A stretch of 64,000 bases of DNA from the NCBI GenBank assembly GCA_029990175.1, contig JARKIP010000017.1, positions 14,340,001 through 14,404,000 of the forward strand. Reading direction: 5' to 3'. The notes beneath the pieces are model-generated. The model saw nothing but the letters and a program-made list of their open reading frames with translations. It did not search any database and had not been told where the DNA came from. Below are positions 24,412 through 35,940 of the stretch, piece after piece; the first letter of the stretch is position 1, and each line of letters starts with the position of its first letter. Source of the stretch: Petunia secreta. Lineage: Eukaryota; Streptophyta; Magnoliopsida; Solanales; Solanaceae. The translations under genes and the position numbers were made by a program.

Positions 24412-25726
24412 TGTCACAGGGGTGATTTTCGTGACTGAAATATGCACCAACATGTGCTGCATACAAGCCTACACGCTTGGCGCAGCCTGCGCCCAAACTT
24501 AGACAAATATATGCAGTCTTGATGTCGTTTGTAAAATAGGGACAAAGGAAGCCACGTTTGTAAGAAATTCCAACACACACAAGCATAAAGAATATAAAAC
24601 AACACGACACAAGTACGGGAAACTCTTTCCCAACCTTTATATTAATATTCTCAACAATATAATACAAATGATCTCACTCACAATGACCCTCAACGGTCTA
24701 TGGACACCCTCACATTTTCCCTCACTAAAAAACTCTTTATTTTAGTGTCTAAGACTACAAAAATGATTAACTTTCGTTTATATACAATTGGGGACTGCCT
24801 TGGGCAGTTTACAAGAGGAAGGGGCGTGTCTGGCACATGCCAGGGCTGTTTTACACACGTTTTGGTCCATCTCAACCACGATCTGCTTATGTTCCATATT
24901 TTTCTCGATGCTTGGTCTTGTCAGCAGTCAGTTCACGTGCGCTGCACACCTATGCGCGTTTACCCATGCCAGTGCCCAAGGCTGGCCCTTGTTTGCAGCA
25001 GCTGACAACAAAATACGCCTACTCTCGCCCATAGCCAATGCCACGCCCTTGCCGTCTAGCCCACACATGTGCGTATGCCTTGGTCAAGTGCCATGCGACA
25101 TGCGACATGCCTCGTATTTGCCCACACTGCCTCGCCTTGGCCTCATGCCTAGGCCTTGTCTTGCCCATCATATACCGCCCATGTCATGCTTAAACGATGC
25201 CATGACATGCCCGACTTAGCCCATACATAGCCTACACGCAGCCGCCTTGCCCAGCCCAAGGCTGCCGCCACTGCCATCCAGTCACCAGCATCGCCCACCA
25301 CCGACATAATCGTTGCTCAGAAAGTAGTGTCAAGATCCACCATCAAACTCGTTGACATGCCCACAACCGGCCTAGGAAGGCCCTTGGCGCAGCCCCACAC
25401 TTTGGCCATGTCAGCCTTTCAACACCTCTACCCCCTTACATATGTCTTGAAAGAAAAAATCCAAGTCTCAGGAGTATACATGTTTCAGCCAGACAATCAT
25501 ACTGCACCAGCCTATGTCAAGACTCAACTTTTGACCCTAAACCTTCATTTGACACCACTTTCATTCCACACGCCAATGCCATTACCTAGTCAATACAATA
25601 CCAACCCACAAAGTTATCCAACACGGCATATTGTTTTCACTAATACTTAGGCCAATGCCAAGGGACAATATGCCCAACCCTTAGTAAAGTCGTGCTACTG
25701 TAAGTCAATCGATCTAGGGGCTAACA
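24412..25726 (-). repeat. Element F 3' LTR
   Basis: On plus it starts TGTCACAGGGGTGATTTT and ends GGGGCTAACA; on minus TGTTAGCCCC to CTGTGACA. It is rich in TTGCCCA, CATGCC and GCCCA words, giving an unusually C-rich plus strand in this AT-rich window. Confidence 0.9.
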
Positions 25727-26883
25727 AACCACCCCGACCAGCTGAATTCGACATCCTCGTCGAGTTAACACCGCTGCCACTAAACAAGCCCAAAAGATCA
25801 CTTAGCATCACATTAACCTCTGCCTCAGGTTCATGTTCCTCATTTTCCTTCTCTTTTGCAGCCAACATTGCATTCACCATGTCCTTCTTTGGACAGTTTC
25901 TAGCAACGTGCGGCCCGCCACAAGTAAAGCAGCCATTCCCTTTTTGTTTCTCTTTCCAATTAGAAGAGTTAGCCACTTGCTTATTCTTCTCAATTTGTGT
26001 AGCAACATTCACAACACTTTTCCCCTCATTTTCCACTTCTTAGTCTTCTCTTTGTTCACATTTTTAGACTTAGAAGTGTAAATTTCAGCGTCCTCTTGCA
26101 TGAAATCACCCAATGCATCCGCAGCCACTATAGCACTAGCAAGATCCTTCACGTTCTGCGTACACAACTGCATTTGTGGCCACCCTTGGAACCCGAATAT
26201 AAAATTATGCAACTTGTCCTCCTCTGACATGTTGCTAATGCACAAAATCAAAGAGGAAAACTCATTGATATAGACCCTCAACAAACTCACATGCTTCAAA
26301 CTTTTTAATTTGTTTCTAGCAACCCACGAATAGTTACTAGGCAAAAATTGGTCCTTCAACTCTTTTTTCAGCAACTCCCATGACTCAATCTTGGGCCTAT
26401 TCGCATTCAAGTCCTCATTGACACAAGTTCTCCACCAACGTTTTGCATCACCCGCTAAGTAAGCCGTTGTCACTGACACTTTTTCTTCTTTCTTGACACG
26501 AGCAGTCTCAAAATATTTCTCCATGTCCCATAAGAAATTTTCAAGCACAAAAACACTTCCTGTCCCCTCAAATGCTTTAGGTTCTGGGTTTTTACCTTAG
26601 GTCGGTCGTCAATTCTTGGAACAATCCCACTCAAAGCCCTCCGCGACAGCAGCATTTCGGATCTAAGATCTTTTTTCTCTTTATGTATCATCTCAATTGC
26701 AGCCCGTGCACTCTCTTAAGAAGCAGAAAATTCCGCCTCTATTTGAGCCGTTCTAGCAAAAACAGAAGACAACTCACCTAAGTCCGCTGCCTGCCCAATT
26801 AAAGCTTCCAACTGCTCCACTCTTTGATGAAGTTCTGCATTCGTCGTGCCACCCAGCATCATCAAGATCTCGCCCCCACAAAA
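25727..26883 (-). pseudogene. gag: gag of element F (broken)
   Basis: On the minus strand the frame begins near 26865 (MMLGGTTNAELHQRVEQLEA, a likely coiled coil). It runs through an in-frame stop near 26716, a frameshift near 26590, the retrotransposon gag domain at 26548-26100 (NFLWDMEKYFETARVK, AYLAGDAKRWWRTCVNED, LKDQFLPSNYSWVARNKL), a second frameshift near 26040 and a zinc knuckle at about 25930 (CFTCGGPHVARNCPKK). The order coiled coil, capsid-like domain, CCHC knuckle is that of plant TR-GAG elements. It would bind the element RNA and assemble particles, but three disablements make this copy inactive. Confidence 0.85.
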
Positions 26884-26894
26884 CTCTGATACCA
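26884..26894 (-). other. Primer binding site, element F
   Basis: The minus strand reads TGGTATCAGAG, two bases from the LTR end, matching initiator tRNA-Met. Confidence 0.85.
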
Positions 26895-26896
26895 GT

Positions 26897-28181
26897 TGTC
26901 ACATGGGTGATTTTTGTGACCAAAAGATGCACCAACCTGTGCGGAAGTCAAGCCTACACGCTTGGCTCACCTACGCCCACACTTAGACAAATATAGGCAG
27001 TCTTGATGTTGTTTGTAAAATAGGGACAAATACAGCAACTTTTGTAAGAAATTCCAATACATGCAAGCATAAAGAACATAAAACAACACGGCACAAATAC
27101 GGAAAACTACCTTTATATTAATATTCTCAAAAATATAGTATAAAGGATCTCACTCATAATGACCCTCAACGGTCTATGGACACCCTCATATTTTTCCTCA
27201 CTGAAAAATTCTCTATTTTAGTGAAGGCTTCAAAAATGACTAACTTTCGTTTATATACAAAGGGGGACTTCCTTAGGCAGTTCACAAGAGGAAAGGGCGT
27301 GCCTGGCACATGCTAGGGCTTTTTTACACATGTTTTGGTCCATCTAGACCACGATCTGCCCATGTTCCGTATTTTTCTCGGTGCTTGACCTTTTCAGCAG
27401 TCGGCTCACGTATGCTGCACATCTGTGCGCGTCTACCCATGCCAACGCCCAAGGCTGGCCCTTGTTTGCACGCAGCTGACATCAAAATGCGCCTACTTTC
27501 GCCCATAGCCAATGCCACGCCCTTGCCGTCTTGCCCATACATGTGCGCATGTCTTGGTTAAGTGCCATGTGACATGCCTCGTCTTTGCCCACACTACCTT
27601 GCCTTGGCCTTGTCTTGCCCATTATATACCGCCCATGCCATGCTCAAATAATTCCATGACATGCCCGGCTTAGCGCACACATAGCCTACACGCAGCCGTC
27701 TTGCCCAGCCCAAGGCTGCCGCCACTGCCCTCCAGTCACCGGCGTTGCCCACCACCGGCATAATTGTTGCTAACAAAGTAGTGTCAAGAGCCACAATCAA
27801 ACTCATTGACATGACCACAACCGGCCTAGGAAGGCCCTTGGCGCAGCCTCACACTTTGGCCATATCGGCCCTTCAACACCTCTACCCCCCTTTTATATGT
27901 CTTAAAAGAAAAAATCTAAGTCTTAGGAGTGTACATATTTCAGCGAGACAATCATATTGCGCCAGCCTATGTGAAGAATCAATTCTTGACCCTAAGCCTC
28001 CATTTGACACCACTTTCACTCCACATGCCAAGGCCACTACCTAGTTAATACAATGCCAACCCTCAAAATTAGCCAACACGACATATTGTTTTCACTAAAA
28101 CTTAGGCTAATACTAAGGAACAATATGCCCAACCCTTAACAAAGCTATTCCACTCTAAGTCAATCGATCAAGGGGCTAACA
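26897..28181 (-). repeat. Element F 5' LTR
   Basis: Direct-repeat partner of 24412-25726, with the same TGTCAC and CTAACA ends on plus and many substitutions and small indels. Confidence 0.9.
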
Positions 28182-28186
28182 CTAGG

Positions 28187-28723
28187 CGCGAACAAAGATG
28201 TGACAGCAATAGGCGGTGCACGATTGAAGGTTGATTGATCCCGAGTAGTCAAGTCGTCTACTAACCCATAGAGAGACTGAAACTTGTGGTCGGCTCGATA
28301 GAGGTGGTGATACCGCGAGTGTAGCTCGTAGCCATTGCATGACCAACCAAAATTATGCTATATGTTTTGCCAAAGTGATAACTAGTGGATTATAAAATAG
28401 AACAATGTCGAGATTTCTTCTGTTTTTTACGTTTTCAGGAAGCTAGCTCATGAATTGGAGCTCAAAATGGAATGACTCCATCTGACACTCACGACAATGG
28501 TTTTCCATCCATCAAAATGGAGTATTTTTTTATTATACTACTTTGTATTTGAATTTTATCCATTAAATCATGAGGTTCAAGAGGCTAAATTGAGGATTTT
28601 TTATATAAATCCTACAATGAGTAACTTAATAAAATTGAAAGGTTAAATAAACTCCAACTGAGAATTCAATTTCAGAGAGGTTATGAAATTTATTTTGGAT
28701 TACGATACATTGACCTGAAAGTT

Positions 28724-28767
<44 letters not shown>

Positions 28768-28834
28768 TTTGTAGACTTTTTTCACATTTATTTTGGATTC
28801 CACACGCTTCATTGACTTTGTTGACTTTAAAAGG
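28187..28834. other. Intergenic with a 39-base T-run
   Basis: No gene is seen. T occupies 28726-28764 without interruption and could be the tail of an unrecognised minus-strand retroposon or simple low complexity. TTAAAAGG at 28827-28834 is the target duplication of the next element. Confidence 0.6.
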
Positions 28835-29491
28835 CAGAGGCGGACCCGGGATTTTAGAATCGCGGGTTCACTATTACTTTCAGTATAGTCTATCGCGGAA
28901 CATTACGACCGAAATAGGGATATATATTCATTTCGTTCGGTCTGTATTCGTCTAGTTTGATTGGTTTTTGTTTAGATCGGTTTGTGTTATCAAGTTTTTT
29001 ATTCTTAAAGATCGATGAAAAGAAAATGCTAACTAATCAAATAACCACTCCAATCAATAGGATATTAATGGTGGAAAAATTAATACAATTTAACTAATTT
29101 TTTGGTTGATAGGATTAATTATCCTGGAACGTGTTGAAAACTTTTTCTACTTCGAACTCTCAAGTTTAACGGAGTAACTAATTTCATTATTATAGTGTTT
29201 TTGAGTCCAAAACTAGGAGAGAAAAGGATTAGATAGACAAGAAATGAAAATAGAAACGAAAGGAAGAAAAGAAAAAGATTACTTCTGATAATCTAAACCA
29301 AGCAGCGAAGTTTTGTTTAATGGTGTCAAAAGAAGTATAACTGACAACCTTGTATACCTAAGTGTCATTTGTTAGTGGGTGCCAAAGACATATATTTAAG
29401 TTTTTTCCCACAAAGATATATGTTTACACAGAATTTTGGCCAACTCTAGGGGTGTCAGTGCACCCATATCAAACACATAGGTCCGCCCCTG
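28835..29491. mobile_element. hAT-type MITE (657 bp)
   Basis: The left end is CAGAGGCGGACC and the right end, reverse-complemented, CAGGGGCGGACC. TTAAAAGG flanks it on both sides (28827-28834 and 29492-29499), a perfect 8-bp duplication, diagnostic of hAT. No transposase. Confidence 0.85.
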
Positions 29492-29499
29492 TTAAAAGG

Positions 29500-30320
29500 G
29501 TGTAATTAAAATATGTCACATGATTTCCACGAACTTGACACCAAATCATGGAAAGTAATTTTAGTACTGAAATTAATTTTATAAATAAGTTTGCCTGTTT
29601 GGATATGAATATTGAAACTGCTAAAATATATATGGTTTATTTGTTTGGTGAAAACGTGCTAACAAGCACTTTCTGTTTAATTAATTCAAGCTAAATAAGG
29701 CGTAAACAACTTTCAAGACTATTCAAGTACCCTCCAAATGTCCTTAAATTAATATATAACATTATAAATTTAAAGGTATCTTTACACAAAGAGAGCGTTT
29801 GAGTTGGGTTAAAAGCGGGTAAATCAGTTTTTAAACCACTTTTTGTTAATAGAAGTGTTTGGATATCTGAATAGTGCAGTGTTTTTAAGCTTAAAAAAAA
29901 AAAAAACTAAAAATTGAGCTATCCTAACTTATTGCTCGATTTAAAAGCTGGTATAGTTTGACCAATTATTTTAACTTTTTATTGTTAATTTAATTTCAAA
30001 TTTCACTAGATCTCACTAACAAATGCCCTAACTTATCTCCCCCTTTCTTTTTTGTTCTTTTAAAAGATATTTTAATTATTTTAGCACAAAAAGAACATTT
30101 TACCAAAACCTTCAACAGTTTTTTTTGTCAATTGCAGCACTTTTATCAAAACATGTAATTACGTTTTTATAAAACAAGATCAAATAGTAAAAAAGTGCTT
30201 TCTACTTTTTTAAGTCAACCCAAACTGGCTGAAAACGGAACGCGATGGAGAAAAATGACAAGAAGAGGGAGTTGGAATATTTGATTTGATAAAGATATTT
30301 GTTGCGTAACAAATTATTTA
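29500..30320. other. Intergenic; possible MITE at about 29794-30228
   Basis: Ends GCGTTTGAGTTGGGTTAAAA and, reverse-complemented, GCCAGTTTGGGTTGACTTAA resemble each other, but no clear target duplication is seen. No gene. Confidence 0.35.
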
Positions 30321-31164
30321 GAGTAAATTTCACTTATCCCCTCAATCTTATAGGTTTGGAAACAATATCTTTTTCACCTTTTGAATGGGACGGTCAACCT
30401 CCTTGATTCTAAATCAACGGTTAAAATGAGTTAATTTTTGCATGTATATTTTTAAGGTCAAAACTAGCTTTCCAAAAAAAATATTTTATATATATCGAGT
30501 ACCTGAAAGTATTCTTAGTATGATATATAAATACATTAATTAGATTTCATCTAACTGCCATAATATTTTAGGTAAGGAATAATCATACCTCATTCATCTT
30601 CTGCATGAAATAAAAATTATATTTCAATTAATTTTTTAATATTTATTTTTAAATTATGAAATATCATGTCATCTCCTTTAAATTATATGGATAGTCAAAA
30701 TTTTCACCTTTTATTTTTTTCATTATGATTACTAATAAAATATTTAAAAATAATTAAACCACAAATATGTAAGGATGACGCAAAATAAAAGTGCTTTACT
30801 CAAAATTATTACTCTAGTTACATTAATTTTTAGTAGTTACAATAATTATAATTGCATTTTGAAGCCCTACGAAAGAACACCTATAAAATAAAATGAGTTT
30901 CTTAAATCAAAAGAACAAGTTAAAGGAATAAAATGACATATAAAATTTTAAACATTTGTGTATTACTTCTTTAATATTTAACAGTGTAGAAAATATATGT
31001 TAAAATTCATCATAATTGAAGGTTTTTTTGACCTTTTAAAAATGCATAAAAATAATAAACTCATGTTTGACCGTTGATTAAGGGTGCTTACTGACTCTTT
31101 CAAAAAGTGAAGGGAATATGTTTCTCACACCCAAAAAGTTAGAGGAGTTTAGTAAACTTTACTC
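30321..31164. mobile_element. Mutator-type MITE with long inverted repeats (844 bp)
   Basis: The left arm GAGTAAATTTCACTTATCCC pairs with the reverse-complemented right arm GAGTAAAGTTTACTAAACTC. Similarity continues for about 150 bp, including AATCAACGGT words on both arms. AATTATTTA flanks both ends (30312-30320 and 31165-31173), a perfect 9-bp duplication typical of Mutator-like elements. Confidence 0.85.
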
Positions 31165-31173
31165 AATTATTTA

Positions 31174-31959
31174 GGAATAAAAAAGCACAACACTTGGTCG
31201 AACTAAATGTTCTTATAAGGAATTACTAAAGCTTATGGTTAATTTTGTTTTATAAAGTACTTGACTTATAAAACTTACCCAAACACTCATGATTGTTATT
31301 ATTATTATTATTTTTTTGGATGATTTAGCTTAGCAATGATTATGTTTCTAATCAATGCATTCACAACAATCTAAAATCAAATGACAATAATGTGATTAGG
31401 AAAAAGTCATTCCGAAAGAAGAACGCTTTTATTATTTATTGCATGTTAAACAATTTTTATTACAAAATTTGATAATTGTATTTTTATACAATTCCTAAAT
31501 ATGAAAATTATTTTTAATAAATTACAAAAGTTATACTCCGTCCCAATTTAAAGAACCATATTTCCGTTTTAGTCGGTCCCAAATATAATGATTGTTTTAT
31601 AAATTCAGAGCCAACTTAACTTGAACTTCATATTTTAAATTTTTACAGTTACACAAAAATTATGGTATATTTAACACCACAAGCTTGGTTATGACTATAA
31701 ATTTTAAAAGTATTTACTTCTTTCTTAAACTTTATACTCAATCAAACATGATCACATAAATTAAAGGCAAAATACATAAATTGGTATCTAAACTTGTTCC
31801 AAAAATACAGTTACACACCTTAACGTTCTGGGGGATCTATCACCTTCCTTAACAAATTCGAGGTAGTATTAGTACACCCTAAAAGAAGACATGGCAGAGA
31901 GAGAGATTAACCGCGAGTAAAGAGCCAAAAAAATGTTAATCACTCAACAAATCGTACAC
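31174..31959. other. Intergenic, no gene seen
   Basis: AT-rich. A TACTCCGTCCCAATTTAAAG word near 31545 resembles the Tc1/mariner-like MITE end common in plants. A possible inverted partner (AAATGGAAGGAGTATA) lies far away near 34650. Confidence 0.4.
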
Positions 31960-32629
31960 TAGGGGTGTTCATTCGATTTTACGGTTCGATTTTTATCTAT
32001 TCAGTTTTGATTTTTCGATTTTCGATTTTAGAAAATTGCAATCCAATCCGAACAAAAATAAGTTTGATTTGGTTCGATTTTCCTCTTTTCAGTTTGACTT
32101 TTTTCGGTTTGGTTTTTCAATTTTTTCGGTTATGTCATTATAAGATAAAACTTTAAAATATTATATTTGAAAAACATATCAATACATGTCCAAGCGTAAA
32201 AATATAAAATCTGAAGTCTAAATTATAATCCAAGTTAAAAAGAGAACTTACAATTCAAGAAATAGATGTTGGTGGATGATACATCCATAGTATATTGAAA
32301 CTTTAGACAAGAGCTTCACAAGTATTATACCATTATACAAAGAGGTGTGATCATGAATGAAGTATTGAAGATAAAAATATTGAAATATTCAGACTTTAAC
32401 ACTCTTAAACAGGTATATATTAAGAAATAAAAATAAAAGTATATATTTAATATATACATAATTCGATTTTTTTTGGTTTCTATTTATTGAAATCTGAAAC
32501 CAAACCAAAAAACCAAAATTTTAAAATCTTCAATCCACACCAAAATAATTAATGAAAAAATCAAACCAAACCAAAAAATAATTCGGTTCGATTTGATTTT
32601 TCGGTTTAATTCGAATAGTGCACACCCTA
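31960..32629. mobile_element. hAT-like MITE (670 bp)
   Basis: The left end is TAGGGGTGTTCATTCGATTT and the right end, reverse-complemented, TAGGGTGTGCACTATTCGAA. Both arms are rich in TTCGGTTTGATTT words on opposite strands. Flanks TCGTACAC and TCATACAT agree at 6 of 8 positions. Confidence 0.7.
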
Positions 32630-32637
32630 TCATACAT

Positions 32638-33241
32638 GTGTCAATTTTCTATTGGCTATTATATGAGTAATTACTTTCAATCGTTTCTAGGTCCTATTTC
32701 CTTTTGTTTTTTATCCTTATTCCTTTTCTTCTCCAACTCCATTTTTGCTATTTCTGGTCACCTTCATCAAAAACCCAAAAGTCTAACAACAAAAAATAAT
32801 CACTTTGGCTCCCAAAGCAGAGAGCAAAGTTCCGTCTAACTAAACCCATCATTGTATGCTTCGACTAACAATCTTTAAATCCCCTTCTAGAAAATAGAAT
32901 ATTTTTTCCAACAAGTGCTTACACATTTCCTTTAGTTGCTTCAAGATTTGATGCTTGCTAGGATAACCAAATCACACAATCAAACTTGTTCATAAAACCA
33001 ATTGACTGATAGAGAATAAAAAGAAACAAATCAAGATCAAACAATAATTTTTTTGGTAGGGAAATGTAACCAGTGCTGTTGTGGGGGGTTTTTGGGTCGA
33101 TGGGAAATAACCGCCAGTTCTTGGCTGCCATTGATGATAATGAAGATTTTCTTTCTTGGAACTTTGCTGATTGCATAAAAACCCCTGATCATGGAGCGAT
33201 GGGTGCTAATGGTGGTTCTTGTTTTTTTCTCTTTTTTCTTG
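32638..33241. other. Intergenic with an unrecognised short reading frame
   Basis: The plus-strand frame at 33073-33255 contains MGNNRQFLAAIDDNEDF and LSWNFADCIKTPDHG. It reads like a real protein N-terminus rather than noise, but I do not recognise it and it runs into low-complexity sequence. It could be a captured or broken exon. Confidence 0.25.
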
Positions 33242-33404
33242 GGATTTTTGGGTGAGAAAACTCCCAAGTCTTTAAATAGTTTTTTAGGACTCAAGTCTCA
33301 AAAAATAGGTAAAAGGGACACTTTTAAGATTAGTACTAATTACTAACATTTTAAAAGTCCCTCAAGTTTTTTTATTTACACAAAGCTCCCACCTCTCATC
33401 ACCC

Positions 33405-33560
33405 ACCCCCATTGACCCTTACCCCCATCCGGCCCCCACCCCCATCACCCCCCTCCCCCACCCATCCACTATTCCACCACCCACCGCCACCTTTTACCAC
33501 CTCCTACCACCCTCCACTACCCACCACCACTTTCTATTACCCTCCACTAGCAACCACCAC
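33405..33560. repeat. C-rich CCACC/CCCA low-complexity tract
   Basis: Strong strand asymmetry: almost no G on plus. Repeated CCACC and CCCCC words. Confidence 0.8.
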
Positions 33561-33579
33561 CCTCCACCACTCCAATAAA

Positions 33580-33915
33580 AGGATGTGTACACATCAGTTG
33601 AAATGTGTACACATATAATTAAGATGTGTACACATCTCGTCTGATGTGTACACATATTATTAATATGTGTACACATATTATTATATGTGTACACATCTCG
33701 TACACATATAATAATATGTGTACACATCTTATCTGATGTGTACGCATATTATTATATGTGTATGAGATGTGTACACATATTATAATATGTGTACACATAT
33801 TATAATATGTGTACACATCAAACGAGATGTGTACACATCTTTTCCAGTCGTGAAAACATCTCCAAAATTGTGTAAACATGCAGAAAATATGTTTACACAT
33901 CTGAAAAGATGTGTA
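33580..33915. repeat. Array of the palindrome ATGTGTACACAT
   Basis: About eleven perfect or near-perfect copies of the 12-bp palindrome, spaced mostly about 20 bp apart by AT-rich linkers such as ATTATTAT and CTCGTCTG. It ends in degraded forms (GTGTAAACATG, ATGTTTACACAT). Confidence 0.85.
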
Positions 33916-34342
33916 AAACGACTAGAATTAAAAAAAAAACTTAAAAAAAATGAAACGGGAAGGAAGAAAACGAAGAAGAACAAAGAAAAGTAAAATTGAT
34001 ACGAAGAACAAGCAAGAAAAATAACGTGGATGATGATGAAATAAAATTTGAAAAGAAAGCTAGAAGAAAGAAGAAGAAGAAGGAAGAAGAAAAAAAGAGA
34101 GAGAAAGAAGAGAAGTGGGAGAATTAAGTTTGAAATAATTTGAAATATGAGAGAGAGTGTAAAAGTAGGTGGGAAGGAGGGAATTGAAAATTTGAAAATT
34201 GGGGTGTTTTTGTAAATCCGAAAATATTTATTTTGCCCACAAGTTTTTAATGACTACACTTCAGCCCTCACTTAAGTTAATTAAAAGTCGACTTGGTCTT
34301 GTCCCTTATTCTTATTTAAAGACTTGAGAGGTCTTTTACCCT

Positions 34343-34963
34343 CTTTTCTCTCTTTTTTCTTTTGTTTTATTTTATTTTATTTTATTTGATAATATTAAAG
34401 AAAAGGTAAAAATTGAGATAAAAGTAAAACAGTATGAAAAAAAGTAAAAAATCAATTTAAATCTTACATATTTCCACGTGGCAAAGCTATAAGGCGGGTG
34501 GAGCACACCTCCCATGATGCAACTGGTTATGTATACCTTAAGTGTGTGTTGATACTACTTCGAATGTGTTAAGGGGATCATACGTCAGAGGTGTGGAACT
34601 GTGTTTTCGAGACAAGTTTTTAAGCACCAAGTTATGTATTTTCCCTAAGTTAAAATGGAAGGAGTATATATTTAAGGTAACAACTTACCCGCACCCAGTG
34701 TGTTTACACTAAACCAATAAATGCAAGACATATGTATTGCATACATTCATTTATTACTTAATCATGATTAAAGTTATATATTTATACTTCAAATTTTAAC
34801 AACCATAATTAAATGATATGGTTTGGTGTAAACACTTAACACCGGGTGCAGGTAAATGCTTACCTATATTTAACCTTCTCGTCACTCTTCTTAGGGAGGG
34901 ATTAACTTTCATTGCCCAACTCCGAAAGAATCATGTCATTTTCAAAATAACTGAAAGAAAAAT
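34343..34963. other. Intergenic, no gene seen
   Basis: AT-rich. It contains the near-inverted pair ACCCGCACCCAGTGTGTTTA and, on the opposite strand, ACCTGCACCCGGTGTTAAGT at about 34690-34855, a possible small MITE of about 170 bp. Confidence 0.4.
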
Positions 34964-35095
34964 GGGTAAAAATTATTTTGACCCTCAACTTTGATTTTAA
35001 AATCAAACTCCCCTATCAACTATGAAAAATAATCATTCTCCTCCTTTTTGTCCTATACAATGTCTATCTTGTCCTTGGAATTTTCAATCCCCAAT

Positions 35096-35855
35096 TGATA
35101 AGGGGTAAAATACGCGGAAGCTAAATACGATACAAACAATGCGGAAGCGATAAAACACAAGATAGATAATATCAAAGATATCGGGAAACAAGGATTGGGG
35201 AGTCAAGAAACGAGAAGAAAGAACGGATAAATGAATTCAAGACATGAATTAAATATCCAAAAAGGGAGAAATGAAACTCGAACCTTACAAGGAATTCATA
35301 CTAGTGAAGAATCTCCATAGGTTATCAAGTCGTACAAGATTCACGAAGCGATCCGCTTCGAACTCGAAGGCTCGGCCTTTCTCGTTCTCTCTCAATTTCT
35401 ATACTCAAAGTTGGCTACTGGAAGAAATGGCTAAATGTTCCTATTTATAGTTTTCCATAAGGCTAGGTGAATTGTCTAAAATGCCTCCAAAGCTAATTAA
35501 TACATACAAGCCACTTAAGGGCAAAATAGGAATTTCACTCCAAAAATCATCCAAGATTCAGCGTTGGGCGCTCCGCCTGGAATCTAGGCACTCCGCCTGA
35601 ACCCTTTGTTAGCTGGGCGCTCCTCCTAGAGTTGGGCGCTCCACCTGGAATTTGGGCGCTCCGCCCAGAGTGCCTTGAAGCTGGGCGCTCCGCCTGGCTT
35701 CTAGGCGCTCCGCCTGACTGTGCTGGGCGCTCCTCCTTCCTTGGTGCTCCGATGCATGATCTTCAAGTCGTTTCTGGAGACCTTGGCTTGCATTCCTTGT
35801 GCTCTCAAGCTTGGTTCTTGATGGTTGGTATCTTAGCTTGATTTGCCCCGCATCA
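35096..35855 (-). repeat. Element A 3' LTR (760 bp)
   Basis: On minus it starts TGATGCGGGGCAAATC and ends CTTATCA. It holds eight GGCGCTCCGCC-type words at 35560-35740 and a TATA box (CTATAAATAG) at 35449-35442. It differs from its partner by many substitutions, a 14-bp GC-word insertion and a 4-bp indel. Confidence 0.9.
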
Positions 35856-35868
35856 TCCTCCCCTTCTT
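35856..35868 (-). other. Polypurine tract, element A
   Basis: The minus strand reads AAGAAGGGGAGGA immediately before the 3' LTR, identical to the tract in B and C. Confidence 0.85.
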
Positions 35869-35940
35869 GAAAGGATTTCGTCCTCGAAATCAAACCATCA
35901 AAACCTACATTCAAAGCAAGCACAACCAAAATTTCCTACT

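Larger units (their letters stand above)
24412..28181 (-). mobile_element. Element F: GAG-only LTR retrotransposon (TR-GAG type)
   Basis: Two LTRs of 1315 and 1285 bp flank a 1.17-kb interior that encodes only a gag on the minus strand. CTAGG occurs directly outside both ends (24407-24411 and 28182-28186), a perfect 5-bp target duplication. The primer site lies next to the right LTR and a purine-rich GGTCGGGGTGG next to the left one, so transcription runs right to left. No protease, RT or integrase is present, so it would have depended on enzymes from other elements. The LTRs have diverged at many sites. Confidence 0.9.
33242..34342. mobile_element. Possible TIR element containing the TGTGTACACA array
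   Basis: CCCAAGTCTTTAAATAG on the left and, reverse-complemented, CTCAAGTCTTTAAATAAG on the right suggest inverted ends. Partial similarity continues inward (TAAAAGGGACA versus TAAGGGACAAG). No clear target duplication. Confidence 0.4.

Noticed and set aside
24700..25650. Plus-strand frames in the element F LTR
   Set aside because: The LTR has high C content on plus and few stops. Frames are not shared with the second LTR and show no domain.
28726..28764. T-run as proof of a retroposon (SINE or LINE) tail
   Set aside because: No promoter boxes, coding remnant or target duplication could be found beside it.
33580..33915. CRISPR-like array
   Set aside because: The palindromic repeats are only 12 bp, the linkers are AT-rich and similar to one another, and this is plant nuclear DNA.
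33494..33983. Minus-strand frames with CVHI and MCTH repeats
   Set aside because: Translation of the TGTGTACACA array.
31545..34660. One large mariner-like element between the two GGAGTA-type words
   Set aside because: The similarity is limited to about 15 bp and several unrelated elements lie between. No TA duplication could be confirmed.
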